From Oscillospiraceae bacterium (GTDB taxonomy: Bacteria; Bacillota; Clostridia; Oscillospirales; Acutalibacteraceae), in NCBI GenBank assembly GCA_019417045.1, contig DXWE01000010.1, positions 17,774 to 26,561 on the forward strand: a stretch of DNA of 8,788 bases. The letters run 5' to 3'. The notes under the pieces were generated by a model, which did not search any database, was not told where the DNA came from, and saw nothing but the letters and a program-made list of their open reading frames with translations. Position 1 is the stretch's first letter. Every line of letters starts with the position of its first letter. This document shows, piece by piece, positions 1 through 5,098 of the stretch. A program made the translations under genes and the position numbers.

Positions 1-493
1 GCTTTTCCTGCGCGGCGGCAACCGCCTGTCTGGCCGCCTCCATGACCCCGGTGCCCTTGAGCGCCGAGATCTCCACAGCCGGGCACCCGAGATCCTTTTG
101 CAGCCGGGCGGTGGAGATGGTATCCCCGCTTTTCTTGACCACGTCCATCATGTTGACCGCCATGACCACCGGGATCCCGAGCTCCATCAGCTGGGTGGTC
201 AGATAGAGGTTGCGCTCGATGTTGGTGCCGTCCACAATATTGAGAATCGCGTCCGGCCGCTCCTCGAGCAGGTATTTCCGGGCGACCACCTCTTCGAGCG
301 TGTAGGGGGACAGCGAATAGATCCCCGGCAGATCGGTGATGATCACATCCCTGTGTCCCTTCAGCCGCCCCTCCTTCTTTTCCACCGTTACGCCCGGCCA
401 GTTGCCGACAAACTGGTTCTGGCCGGTCAGCGCGTTGAACAGGGTGGTTTTGCCGCTGTTCGGGTTGCCGGCCAGCGCAATGCGTATGGACAT
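1..493 (-). CDS. feoB: Ferrous iron transport protein B, N-terminal G domain (partial)
   Basis: FeoB is the membrane Fe(II) transporter whose cytosolic N-terminal GTPase-like domain gates uptake. The 164 visible codons cover only this domain; the helical and membrane parts lie beyond the window edge. The G motifs are clear: G1 GNPNSGKT at residues 9-16, the FeoB signature GNWPGVTVE, G3 DLPG, G4 NMMD (NxxD) and G5 EISALKGTG. The ATG at 493 follows a strong GGAGG ribosome binding site about 8 nt upstream. The gene lies downstream of two feoA genes on the same strand, but a 101-nt gap separates them. That gap holds a hairpin with a T-run and a DtxR-type operator, so feoB may be partly transcribed from its own metal-controlled promoter. 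The family assignment is firm. Confidence 0.96.
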   Translation of the reverse strand, partial: MSIRIALAGNPNSGKTTLFNALTGQNQFVGNWPGVTVEKKEGRLKGHRDVIITDLPGIYSLSPYTLEEVVARKYLLEERPDAILNIVDGTNIERNLYLTTQLMELGIPVVMAVNMMDVVKKSGDTISTARLQKDLGCPAVEISALKGTGVMEAARQAVAAAQEK

Positions 494-522
494 GCTTGAC
501 TCCTCCTTACAGATACGACGGC

Positions 523-540
523 GGTTAGTTTAATCTAACC
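523..540. promoter_or_regulatory. DtxR/MntR-type operator upstream of feoB
   Basis: A perfect 6-bp inverted repeat, GGTTAG-TTTAAT-CTAACC, lies 30 bp before the feoB start. It has the same half-sites and the same 6-nt spacer as two copies in front of feoA, and it resembles the known DtxR/IdeR box half-site TTAGGTTAG. On the minus strand a weak -35-like TTGCGC (546-551) precedes it, and TAACCG at its far end is in -10 position. This is nearly the same placement as in the feoA promoter. Binding by the regulator encoded at 1241-1612 is inferred. Confidence 0.75.
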
Positions 541-550
541 ACTTGGCGCA

Positions 551-573
551 AAAATAGGGAACTCCCGTTCCCC
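551..573 (-). terminator. Possible intrinsic terminator or attenuator between feoA and feoB
   Basis: Read on the minus strand, GGGAAC, a GGGA loop and GTTCCC (557-572) form a 6-bp stem, extendable by one G-U pair, followed by TATTTTTG. It starts about 22 nt after the stop of the second feoA. The stem is short, so termination is probably partial. It would lower feoB read-through from the feoA promoter. Confidence 0.5.
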
Positions 574-594
574 TTCCCGGTCTCTGCGACTGCT

Positions 595-816
595 TCAGGC
601 GACCTCGATCATCTGTGCGTCTGCCTTGCGCAGCGACAGCTCATATCCCCGGACCGTCACTTCCACCGGGTCTCCGAGCGGCGCCACCTTGCGGATGGTC
701 ACCTCTATCCCTTTGGTGATGCCCATGTCCATGATCCGGCGTTTGACCGCGCCTTCCCCATGCAGCTTGACCACCCGCACCGTCTGACCGCAGGGTATAT
801 CCCGCAGTGTCTGCAT
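595..816 (-). CDS. feoA: FeoA family protein (classical type)
   Basis: FeoA is a small SH3-like cytosolic protein that works with the FeoB transporter. This 73-residue product has the classical core: RRIMDMGITKGIEVTIRKVAPLGDPVEV followed by a RGYELSLRK segment and an A-x-x-I-x-V end. The frame is open upstream to 1014, but that part overlaps the preceding feoA in another frame. The start ATG at 816 has a purine-rich GGGGGA ribosome site and gives the normal FeoA length. It lies 26 nt downstream of the other feoA and ahead of feoB on the same strand, consistent with co-transcription. It differs clearly in sequence from the other FeoA, so this is not a recent tandem duplication. Confidence 0.93.
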   Translation of the reverse strand: MQTLRDIPCGQTVRVVKLHGEGAVKRRIMDMGITKGIEVTIRKVAPLGDPVEVTVRGYELSLRKADAQMIEVA

Positions 817-842
817 ATCGTCTTCCCCCTTCCCGTTCGGAT

Positions 843-1055
843 TTATGCCACCAGAATCCGGCTCGCCATCTCCTTGCTGATAGCCACCCGGGTGTTCTTG
901 ACATTGACAATCACGTTGCCCGCCATCTCGGACACGATCGACACCTCGCCGCCGATCGTAAACCCCAGAGATTCCAGAAACTGCCGGGTGTCCTCCCGGC
1001 CGCCGATCTTGCAAATCACCGTCGGCCGGCCCGCCTGCATCATGGTCAGCGGCAT
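843..1055 (-). CDS. FeoA domain protein (second clostridial type)
   Basis: This is a 70-residue FeoA-domain protein with the pattern FLESLGFTIGGEVSIVSEM followed by a GNVIVNVKNTRVAISK segment. It is a distinct clostridial variant that commonly sits before a classical feoA and feoB. Its exact role in Fe(II) uptake is unknown; regulation of or assembly with FeoB is inferred from the family. The frame extends to an ATG at 1088, but AAGGAG at 1065-1070 lies 9 nt before the ATG at 1055, and the shorter product matches family length, so 1055 was chosen. It is the first gene of the cluster, directly behind a promoter covered by two DtxR-type operators. Confidence 0.9.
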   Translation of the reverse strand: MPLTMMQAGRPTVICKIGGREDTRQFLESLGFTIGGEVSIVSEMAGNVIVNVKNTRVAISKEMASRILVA

Positions 1056-1064
1056 TCCGATCCT

Positions 1065-1070
1065 CTCCTT
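1065..1070 (-). promoter_or_regulatory. Ribosome binding site deciding the start of the first feoA
   Basis: AAGGAG on the minus strand ends 9 nt before the ATG at 1055. No comparable site precedes the in-frame ATG at 1088. Confidence 0.7.
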
Positions 1071-1094
1071 CCCGTTCTTTGTCGGCATCGCCTT

Positions 1095-1112
1095 GGTTAG
1101 TTTTTTCTAACT
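1095..1112. promoter_or_regulatory. DtxR/MntR-type operator, feoA-proximal
   Basis: GGTTAG-TTTTTT-CTAACT is a near-perfect inverted repeat with the same 6-nt spacer as the other two copies. It lies just downstream of the feoA -10 element, around the expected transcription start, where a bound repressor would block initiation. Start-site position and binding are inferred. Confidence 0.75.
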
Positions 1113-1118
1113 ACTAAT

Positions 1119-1147
1119 AGGTTAGCATAGACTAACATCTTTGTCAA
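1119..1147 (-). promoter_or_regulatory. feoA promoter overlapped by a second DtxR/MntR-type operator
   Basis: On the minus strand a consensus -35 TTGACA (1142-1147) is followed after 17 nt by TAACCT (1119-1124), an imperfect -10. The operator GGTTAG-CATAGA-CTAACA (1120-1137) covers the spacer and most of the -10. With the box at 1095-1112 this gives two operators 25 bp apart centre to centre, one on the core promoter and one near +1. This is a typical repressor layout. Confidence 0.75.
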
Positions 1148-1175
1148 TGCCTGGCAACAAATTTTCTGTTTTTTC

Positions 1176-1204
1176 TTGAAAGAGCCCGAAAAACGTGGTA
1201 TGCT
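1176..1204 (+). promoter_or_regulatory. Sigma-A promoter of the metalloregulator gene
   Basis: TTGAAA (1176-1181), a 17-nt spacer and TATGCT (1199-1204) form a good housekeeping promoter 37 nt before the GTG start at 1241. It diverges from the feoA promoter. No DtxR-type box overlaps it; the nearest ends about 40 bp upstream of the -35, so autoregulation is not obvious. Confidence 0.7.
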
Positions 1205-1227
1205 TTTAGATAGTTTGACGGATGACC

Positions 1228-1235
1228 GGAGGTGA
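1228..1235 (+). promoter_or_regulatory. Ribosome binding site deciding the metalloregulator start
   Basis: GGAGGTGA lies 8 nt (counted from GGAGG) before the GTG at 1241. The in-frame GTG at 1232 lies inside this site and is therefore unlikely to be used. Confidence 0.75.
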
Positions 1236-1240
1236 CTACC

Positions 1241-1612
1241 GTGAAAATCCAGGAATCGGCCGAGGATTATCTGGAGAGTATCCTGATTTTGCAGCTGCGC
1301 AACGGACAGGTACGCTCCATCGATATTGCCGGCGAGCTGCAGGTGTCCAAGCCCAGTGTGAGCATTGCGATGCGACAGCTGCGGGAGAACGGCTATGTGG
1401 TGATGAGCGAGGGGGGGCTTTTGTCCCTGACCGAGAAGGGCAGCGAGATCGCCGAGCGGGTATATGAACGTCACCGGCTGTTGACCGACTGGCTGGTGGC
1501 GCTGGGGGTGGATCCCCAAACCGCCGTCACCGATGCGTGCCGGATGGAGCACGTCATCAGCGCGGAGAGCTTTGAAAAGATCAAGCAGCACGTGGCAAAC
1601 CGCGGGGTGTGA
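1241..1612 (+). CDS. DtxR/MntR family metal-dependent transcriptional regulator
   Basis: This 123-residue cytosolic repressor has an N-terminal winged helix (about 1-70, recognition segment SKPSVSIAMRQLRENGY) and a short metal-binding and dimerisation domain. It lacks the C-terminal SH3-like domain of full DtxR and is slightly shorter than B. subtilis MntR (142 aa). By alignment from memory the metal ligands are D9, E12, H78, C100, E103 and H104. Five match MntR (D8, E11, H77, E102, H103), while C100 in DACRMEHVIS matches DtxR Cys102. Whether it senses Fe or Mn cannot be read directly, but divergence from feoA-feoA-feoB and three DtxR-like boxes argue for Fe(II)-dependent repression. A hairpin follows the stop codon. 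Confidence 0.93.
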   Translation: MKIQESAEDYLESILILQLRNGQVRSIDIAGELQVSKPSVSIAMRQLRENGYVVMSEGGLLSLTEKGSEIAERVYERHRLLTDWLVALGVDPQTAVTDACRMEHVISAESFEKIKQHVANRGV

Positions 1613-1618
1613 GAATGG

Positions 1619-1659
1619 GCGAAACGGGAGGGCCGTTATTCACGGCCCTCCCGTTTCGC
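1619..1659 (+). terminator. Long perfect hairpin after the metalloregulator gene
   Basis: Two perfectly complementary 18-nt arms (1619-1636 and 1642-1659) flank a 5-nt TATTC loop, starting 6 nt after the stop codon. The hairpin is very stable, but the following bases are TCCAAAATCC rather than a T-run. Only the GTTTC inside the right arm is T-rich. Its position suggests termination or 3'-end protection of the mRNA. Confidence 0.65.
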
Positions 1660-1740
1660 TCCAAAATCCGGGAAAACTTTTTCCGCTTTTATGGATACTG
1701 CGGCAGGCGCTGTCCCATACTATCCCTGGAGGTGATAGTG

Positions 1741-1914
1741 ATGAGCCCAAAGGAACTGCTGTATATCGAGGACGCGCTCGGCCATGAGAAATTTCTGAAA
1801 ACCCAGTGTGAAGAGGCGGTCCAGAATCTACAGGACGGCGAACTGAAAACCTACTGCCAGCAGCTGATGGACAAGCATCAGCAGATCTTCAACCAGTTTT
1901 ACAGCCTGGTGTGA
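1741..1914 (+). CDS. Small CotF-like spore coat-associated protein
   Basis: This is a 57-residue, Cys-containing, helix-rich protein (starts MSPKELLYIEDALGHEKFL, ends QIFNQFYSLV). It looks like one helical hairpin of the ferritin-like CotF coat family rather than a whole domain. The ATG at 1741 follows GGAGGTGATAGTG, a strong ribosome site. The frame is open upstream, but that stretch includes the hairpin behind the regulator gene. A second CotF-like gene begins 15 nt downstream, so the two are surely co-translated and may form a complex. A role in the spore coat or outer spore layers is inferred from the family; no sporulation promoter could be placed with confidence. Confidence 0.75.
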   Translation: MSPKELLYIEDALGHEKFLKTQCEEAVQNLQDGELKTYCQQLMDKHQQIFNQFYSLV

Positions 1915-1929
1915 GAAGGAGGAGACGAC

Positions 1930-2181
1930 ATGGATGACAAATGCATTATGGAGAACATCCTGCTGACGACCAAGGGCGTGTGCGACCTGTATCTGCACGG
2001 CGCCATCGAGTCGGGCACCGCCAATGTCAACAGCGCGTTCGACAAGGCACTGCAGGATTCGCTGTGCATGCAGGATGAGATCTATAAAAAGATGTCTGCG
2101 AAGGGATGGTATCCGACCGAACAGGCCCCCCAGCAGCAGATCGACAAGGTCAAGCAGAAATTTGCGAGCCAGACCAATTGA
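1930..2181 (+). CDS. CotF family spore coat protein
   Basis: This 83-residue protein matches the CotF coat family. It has an N-terminal MENILLTTKGVCDLYLHGAI helix, a middle segment with NSAFDKALQDSLCMQDEIYKKM, and the typical KGWY-x-x-x-Q-A-P ending followed by a basic helix. CotF-like proteins are four-helix ferritin-like proteins found in spore coats of bacilli and clostridia. The ATG at 1930 follows GAAGGAGGAGACGAC, a strong ribosome site directly after the stop of the upstream small gene. Three Cys residues (5, 18 and 46) could form disulfides in the coat; this is inference. A large hairpin 33 nt downstream closes the unit. The exact location in the spore is not readable from the sequence. 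Confidence 0.85.
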   Translation: MDDKCIMENILLTTKGVCDLYLHGAIESGTANVNSAFDKALQDSLCMQDEIYKKMSAKGWYPTEQAPQQQIDKVKQKFASQTN

Positions 2182-2210
2182 GGGGCCAGCCGGCTGCAAA
2201 AAAGAGGGCC

Positions 2211-2250
2211 AAAAAGAGAGGGCGCGGTGTGAATACCCGCGCCCTCTCTT
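2211..2250. terminator. Convergent terminator between the cotF-like pair and the pseudokinase gene
   Basis: Perfect 14-nt arms (2214-2227 and 2237-2250) flank a 9-nt loop. On the minus strand the stem ends in CTCTCTTTTT, a proper T-run, only 7 nt after the stop codon of the kinase-like gene. In the plus direction the tail CCTATCTTAG is poor in T. It probably ends both converging units, most efficiently the minus-strand one. Confidence 0.8.
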
Positions 2251-2256
2251 CCTATC

Positions 2257-3972
2257 TTAGAAATCCTCCTCATCCGGGGGAAGAGCCGTGGGATGGGTGG
2301 TCGTCGTGGGGGGATCCTCCTGCGACGGTTCGGTCGGCGGCTCCGTTGAGGGGGCCACATCGCTGACGCGCAGCAGAATGGTCTGTCCCCATTCCATACC
2401 GCTGCCCGCTTCGGGCGACGTACTGTCCACATATCCCCGCTCGTAGTCCGAATCCTGGACCAGAATCACATCCACCTTAAAGCCGAGCGCCTCCAGAAAC
2501 TGCGTCGCGTGCTCCTGCTTCCAGCCGCGCAGGTCGGGGACATCCACCTTTTCCGGGCCGATGCTGATAATCACGCGGATCGTGCTGCCGATCTCGGCCG
2601 CTTCCCCGGCGTTCGGGGTCTGCGACAGGATCGTACCGCGGGCGTCGGTATTGCTGAACACCATGGCCTCCAGCTCAATCTTGAACCCGTTGCTCGTCGT
2701 CTTGGAAATCGAATAATAATTCTGCTTTAACAGACTCGGCACGGTATCGGTCTGGCCGCCCGCCGCGTTCGGATCGGTCGTGGACGGCAGCGTCGCCACC
2801 GGCAGCGTCCCGCCCGAACCCGGATCGCTCTCCTCCGACGAGAACATGTCCGGATAGAGATTCGCCAGAATCACCCCAACGATGATCAGCAGCAGCCCGG
2901 CGATGCCCAGGCCAATGACCAGCGGGTATTTGAAATTCCCCGATTTTTTCTTTTTCTCCTCGACCGGCGCCGGCGCTGCCGGCTGCCCGTCATCCAGCAT
3001 GGCGGATACCGCCGGTGCCGCCGACAGCTGGTTGCGCAGCTCCTCCACCGTGGCGGTGCGATTTTCCGGCTGCACCTGCAGCGCGTTGCTCAATGCCGCC
3101 GCCACGTATGTCGGCACCTCATCCGCCACCTCCGCCGACAGCAGCAGGTCACGGTTGCTCTTGTCCCGCACCGACCCGTCAGGCGGCGGATTGCCGGTGA
3201 TGGTGTGGAAAATCGTCGCGGCCAGCCCGTATACATCCGTCGCCGCAGTGCACTCCCGCTCGAGATCGTACTGCTCCGGCGCCGCATACCCCGTCATCAG
3301 CTGGGGTTTCAGGTCGGTGTTGACTGTACGGGCCTGCGGGATCGCAAAGCCACGCAGGTGCAGCTTGCCATCCGTGCCGATCAGGATGTTGTCCGGGCAG
3401 ATCGCCAGGTGCAGCACCCCCGCGGCGTGGAGCGCGGAGATGGAGGAGAGCAGCGGCAAAAACAGCCGGCGCGCCTCTCCCCACTTCAGTCGGCCCCCCT
3501 GTTGCTTGATATAGGTGGAGAGCAGGGTGCCCTCCGCATATTCCCCCACGGTATAGGCCGTCCCGTTCTGCTCGAAGATATCGTACAGCGGGATCATCGC
3601 GGGCAGATCCCGCAGCCGGGCGAGCGCACGCGCATGGTTGCGGAACTCCGTGAGGTACTCCTGAAAAATCGTCTCACAGCCGCCGATCACCTTCACCGCG
3701 CCGCCACGCCCCCGCTCGCACAGAGTGCTCGGCAAAAACTCCCGGATATAGATCGGGGCCTTGAGCACCCCGTCATAGCCGATATACAGCGCCGCGTCCC
3801 CGCAGACGGACAGCACGCGCCCCACCATGTACCGCTCCGACAGGTTGGTCCCCACCGGCAGGTATTCGGGCGGGTTCTCCCCGTTGACCGGGTATCCGCA
3901 GATCCCGCACTCGGTGCGGCCCTCCGGCAGGGGGTTCATACACCCCATACACAGCCGATCTGCATTCGCCAT
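2257..3972 (-). CDS. Zinc-ribbon, kinase-like (predicted pseudokinase), two-PASTA membrane protein
   Basis: This is a 571-residue protein built like a bacterial Hanks-type kinase with PASTA repeats. In order: a zinc ribbon (C8, C11, C22, C25), a kinase-fold domain (about 45-315), a basic KKKK stretch, one membrane helix (about 349-372), two PASTA repeats (about 408-472 and 475-537) and a Pro/Thr-rich tail ending in acidic residues. The PASTA part should be outside the cell. Key catalytic residues are missing. The glycine loop is degenerate (VLSVCGDAALY), the VAIK Lys is Arg77, HRD is HLA (188-190) and DFG is GFA (208-210). Structural landmarks survive: P-D-N at 193-195, APE at 231-233 and DVYGLAATIFHTITG. 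It probably acts as a cell-wall or muropeptide-sensing scaffold rather than an enzyme. It has its own promoter and terminator, and the ATG at 3972 follows AAGGGGG. Confidence 0.88.
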   Translation of the reverse strand: MANADRLCMGCMNPLPEGRTECGICGYPVNGENPPEYLPVGTNLSERYMVGRVLSVCGDAALYIGYDGVLKAPIYIREFLPSTLCERGRGGAVKVIGGCETIFQEYLTEFRNHARALARLRDLPAMIPLYDIFEQNGTAYTVGEYAEGTLLSTYIKQQGGRLKWGEARRLFLPLLSSISALHAAGVLHLAICPDNILIGTDGKLHLRGFAIPQARTVNTDLKPQLMTGYAAPEQYDLERECTAATDVYGLAATIFHTITGNPPPDGSVRDKSNRDLLLSAEVADEVPTYVAAALSNALQVQPENRTATVEELRNQLSAAPAVSAMLDDGQPAAPAPVEEKKKKSGNFKYPLVIGLGIAGLLLIIVGVILANLYPDMFSSEESDPGSGGTLPVATLPSTTDPNAAGGQTDTVPSLLKQNYYSISKTTSNGFKIELEAMVFSNTDARGTILSQTPNAGEAAEIGSTIRVIISIGPEKVDVPDLRGWKQEHATQFLEALGFKVDVILVQDSDYERGYVDSTSPEAGSGMEWGQTILLRVSDVAPSTEPPTEPSQEDPPTTTTHPTALPPDEEDF

Positions 3973-4006
3973 CTGGTCTGGCCCCCTTCACTCTTTATCA
4001 GTTTTC

Positions 4007-4035
4007 ATTCTATTCGCCGCTCTGCCAAAAGTCAA
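4007..4035 (-). promoter_or_regulatory. Sigma-A promoter of the pseudokinase gene
   Basis: On the minus strand TTGACT (4030-4035), a 17-nt spacer and TAGAAT (4007-4012) form a near-consensus promoter, with a start expected near 4000 and a leader of about 28 nt. It lies after the stop of the helicase-loader gene, so the pseudokinase is transcribed independently of the replication operon. Confidence 0.8.
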
Positions 4036-4050
4036 GCGGCGTATCAACAT

Positions 4051-4078
4051 TGTCATGGGATGACAAATCTGTCATCCC
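4051..4078. repeat. Alternating TGTCAT / ATGACA repeats with hairpin at the dnaC-like 3' end
   Basis: TGTCAT (4051-4056), ATGACA (4060-4065) and TGTCAT (4070-4075) alternate, giving two overlapping palindromes. The second is a perfect 9-bp hairpin (4057-4065 with 4070-4078, AATC loop) that contains the stop codon of the dnaC-like gene. No T-run follows on either strand, so it is a weak terminator at best. It lies 16-43 bp upstream of the pseudokinase -35 and could equally be an operator. Confidence 0.55.
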
Positions 4079-5058
4079 TCCAGCCGGCGCTGCATTTTTG
4101 CCTGGCGGATGTCCCCCCCCACGAACAGCAGCGGCTGAAACGTCCCCATGATCCGGGAGGTGATCTGCTCCCCGTACCGGTGCTGCAAATCCGCGGGCAC
4201 CAGATTGGTGCTGATAATGGTCGCCCGGCCGGACAGCATCCGGCTGTTGACAAGGGTATAGAGACACGACTGGTAAAACGGCGTGGACATCTCGGTGCCG
4301 ATATCGTCCAGGATCAGCAGGTCACAGTGGATCATCGTATCCTCGCTGTCCCCTTCGGCGCGGCCGAAATGCTCCTTTTCCATCTGGTGGAGCAGCTGCT
4401 GCACCGGGCCATAGACCACCGTGAACCCCTGTTCCACCACCACCCGGGCAATCGCCAGCGCCACATGCGTTTTACCCGTTCCGGTCGGCCCAAAGAGCAG
4501 CAGGCTCTCGGAATCCGCCCCGAAGTTCCCGGCATAGCACCGGCAATACTCCACCACGCCCGCCATCTGATCGCGCGGGGATTTGCCGCCCTCCCCGGGC
4601 ACATCGCTGTAAAACCCGAGATCCAGATCCTCAAACCGGGTGAGCTTCATGCCGCTGACATCGCTCAGCCGGCGGCTGGCCTTTTCCGCCAGCAGCGCGG
4701 CCAGACAGCTGCACATGCGCGAGCCGACATAGCCCGTATCCTCGCACTGCGGGCAGGTGTACGGCGGCTCAAAATTGTCCGCCTCCTCCCCCGCCTCGTG
4801 CAGCAGCTGCCGCAGCTCCTGCTGAGTGCGCAGGTTTTCCTCCTCGATCCGTTTCAGCGCCGCCTGGGGGTCCCCTCCCTGCAGGATCACCCGCGCCACC
4901 TGGGAGGCGGCGCTTGCCATACGCTGCTCCAGTTCGGCGATCCGGGGGTTCTTTTGCAGCATCCGCTCACGCAGAGCCGCCGCGCTAGACAGCGCGTGCA
5001 GCCGCCGGCGGTTCAGTTCCGCCATCGCCTCGTCGTATACCTCCCGGCTGTAGCTCAT
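4072..5058 (-). CDS. DnaC/DnaI-type AAA+ helicase loader
   Basis: This 328-residue ATPase of the DnaC/DnaI/IstB group loads the replicative helicase onto DNA during replication initiation or restart. The N-terminal part is mostly helical and charged (about 1-95) and should contact the helicase. A zinc-binding cluster follows (C102, C105, C116, C118). The AAA+ core has Walker A GPTGTGKT (190-197), Walker B LLILDD (247-252), sensor-1 ISTN (282-285) and a likely arginine finger in SRI (301-303). IstB transposition helpers share the core but normally lack this zinc-bearing N-terminal region, and no transposase is nearby. The ATG at 5058 follows GGAGGAG. The gene starts 40 nt after a dnaD-like gene on the same strand, so the two probably form a primosome operon. 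Confidence 0.92.
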   Translation of the reverse strand: MSYSREVYDEAMAELNRRRLHALSSAAALRERMLQKNPRIAELEQRMASAASQVARVILQGGDPQAALKRIEEENLRTQQELRQLLHEAGEEADNFEPPYTCPQCEDTGYVGSRMCSCLAALLAEKASRRLSDVSGMKLTRFEDLDLGFYSDVPGEGGKSPRDQMAGVVEYCRCYAGNFGADSESLLLFGPTGTGKTHVALAIARVVVEQGFTVVYGPVQQLLHQMEKEHFGRAEGDSEDTMIHCDLLILDDIGTEMSTPFYQSCLYTLVNSRMLSGRATIISTNLVPADLQHRYGEQITSRIMGTFQPLLFVGGDIRQAKMQRRLEG

Positions 5059-5098
5059 CCCGGCTCCTCCTGTCCCGTCTTACCTGGGCCCGCGGTCC

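Noticed and set aside
817..1014. Upstream extension of the second feoA to 139 codons
   Set aside because: The extension overlaps the other feoA out of frame and carries no FeoA sequence; the ATG at 816 gives the family length.
1695..1723. Sigma-E/K-like elements ATA and CATACTAT before the cotF-like pair
   Set aside because: The start site would fall around 1730, inside or after the ribosome binding site at 1728-1734, so the mRNA would lack it. The spacing of 18 nt is also off.
2882..3514. A 210-codon plus-strand frame rich in Ser and Ala
   Set aside because: It lies fully antisense to the kinase-like gene and mirrors its codon pattern; no ribosome site or domain was seen.
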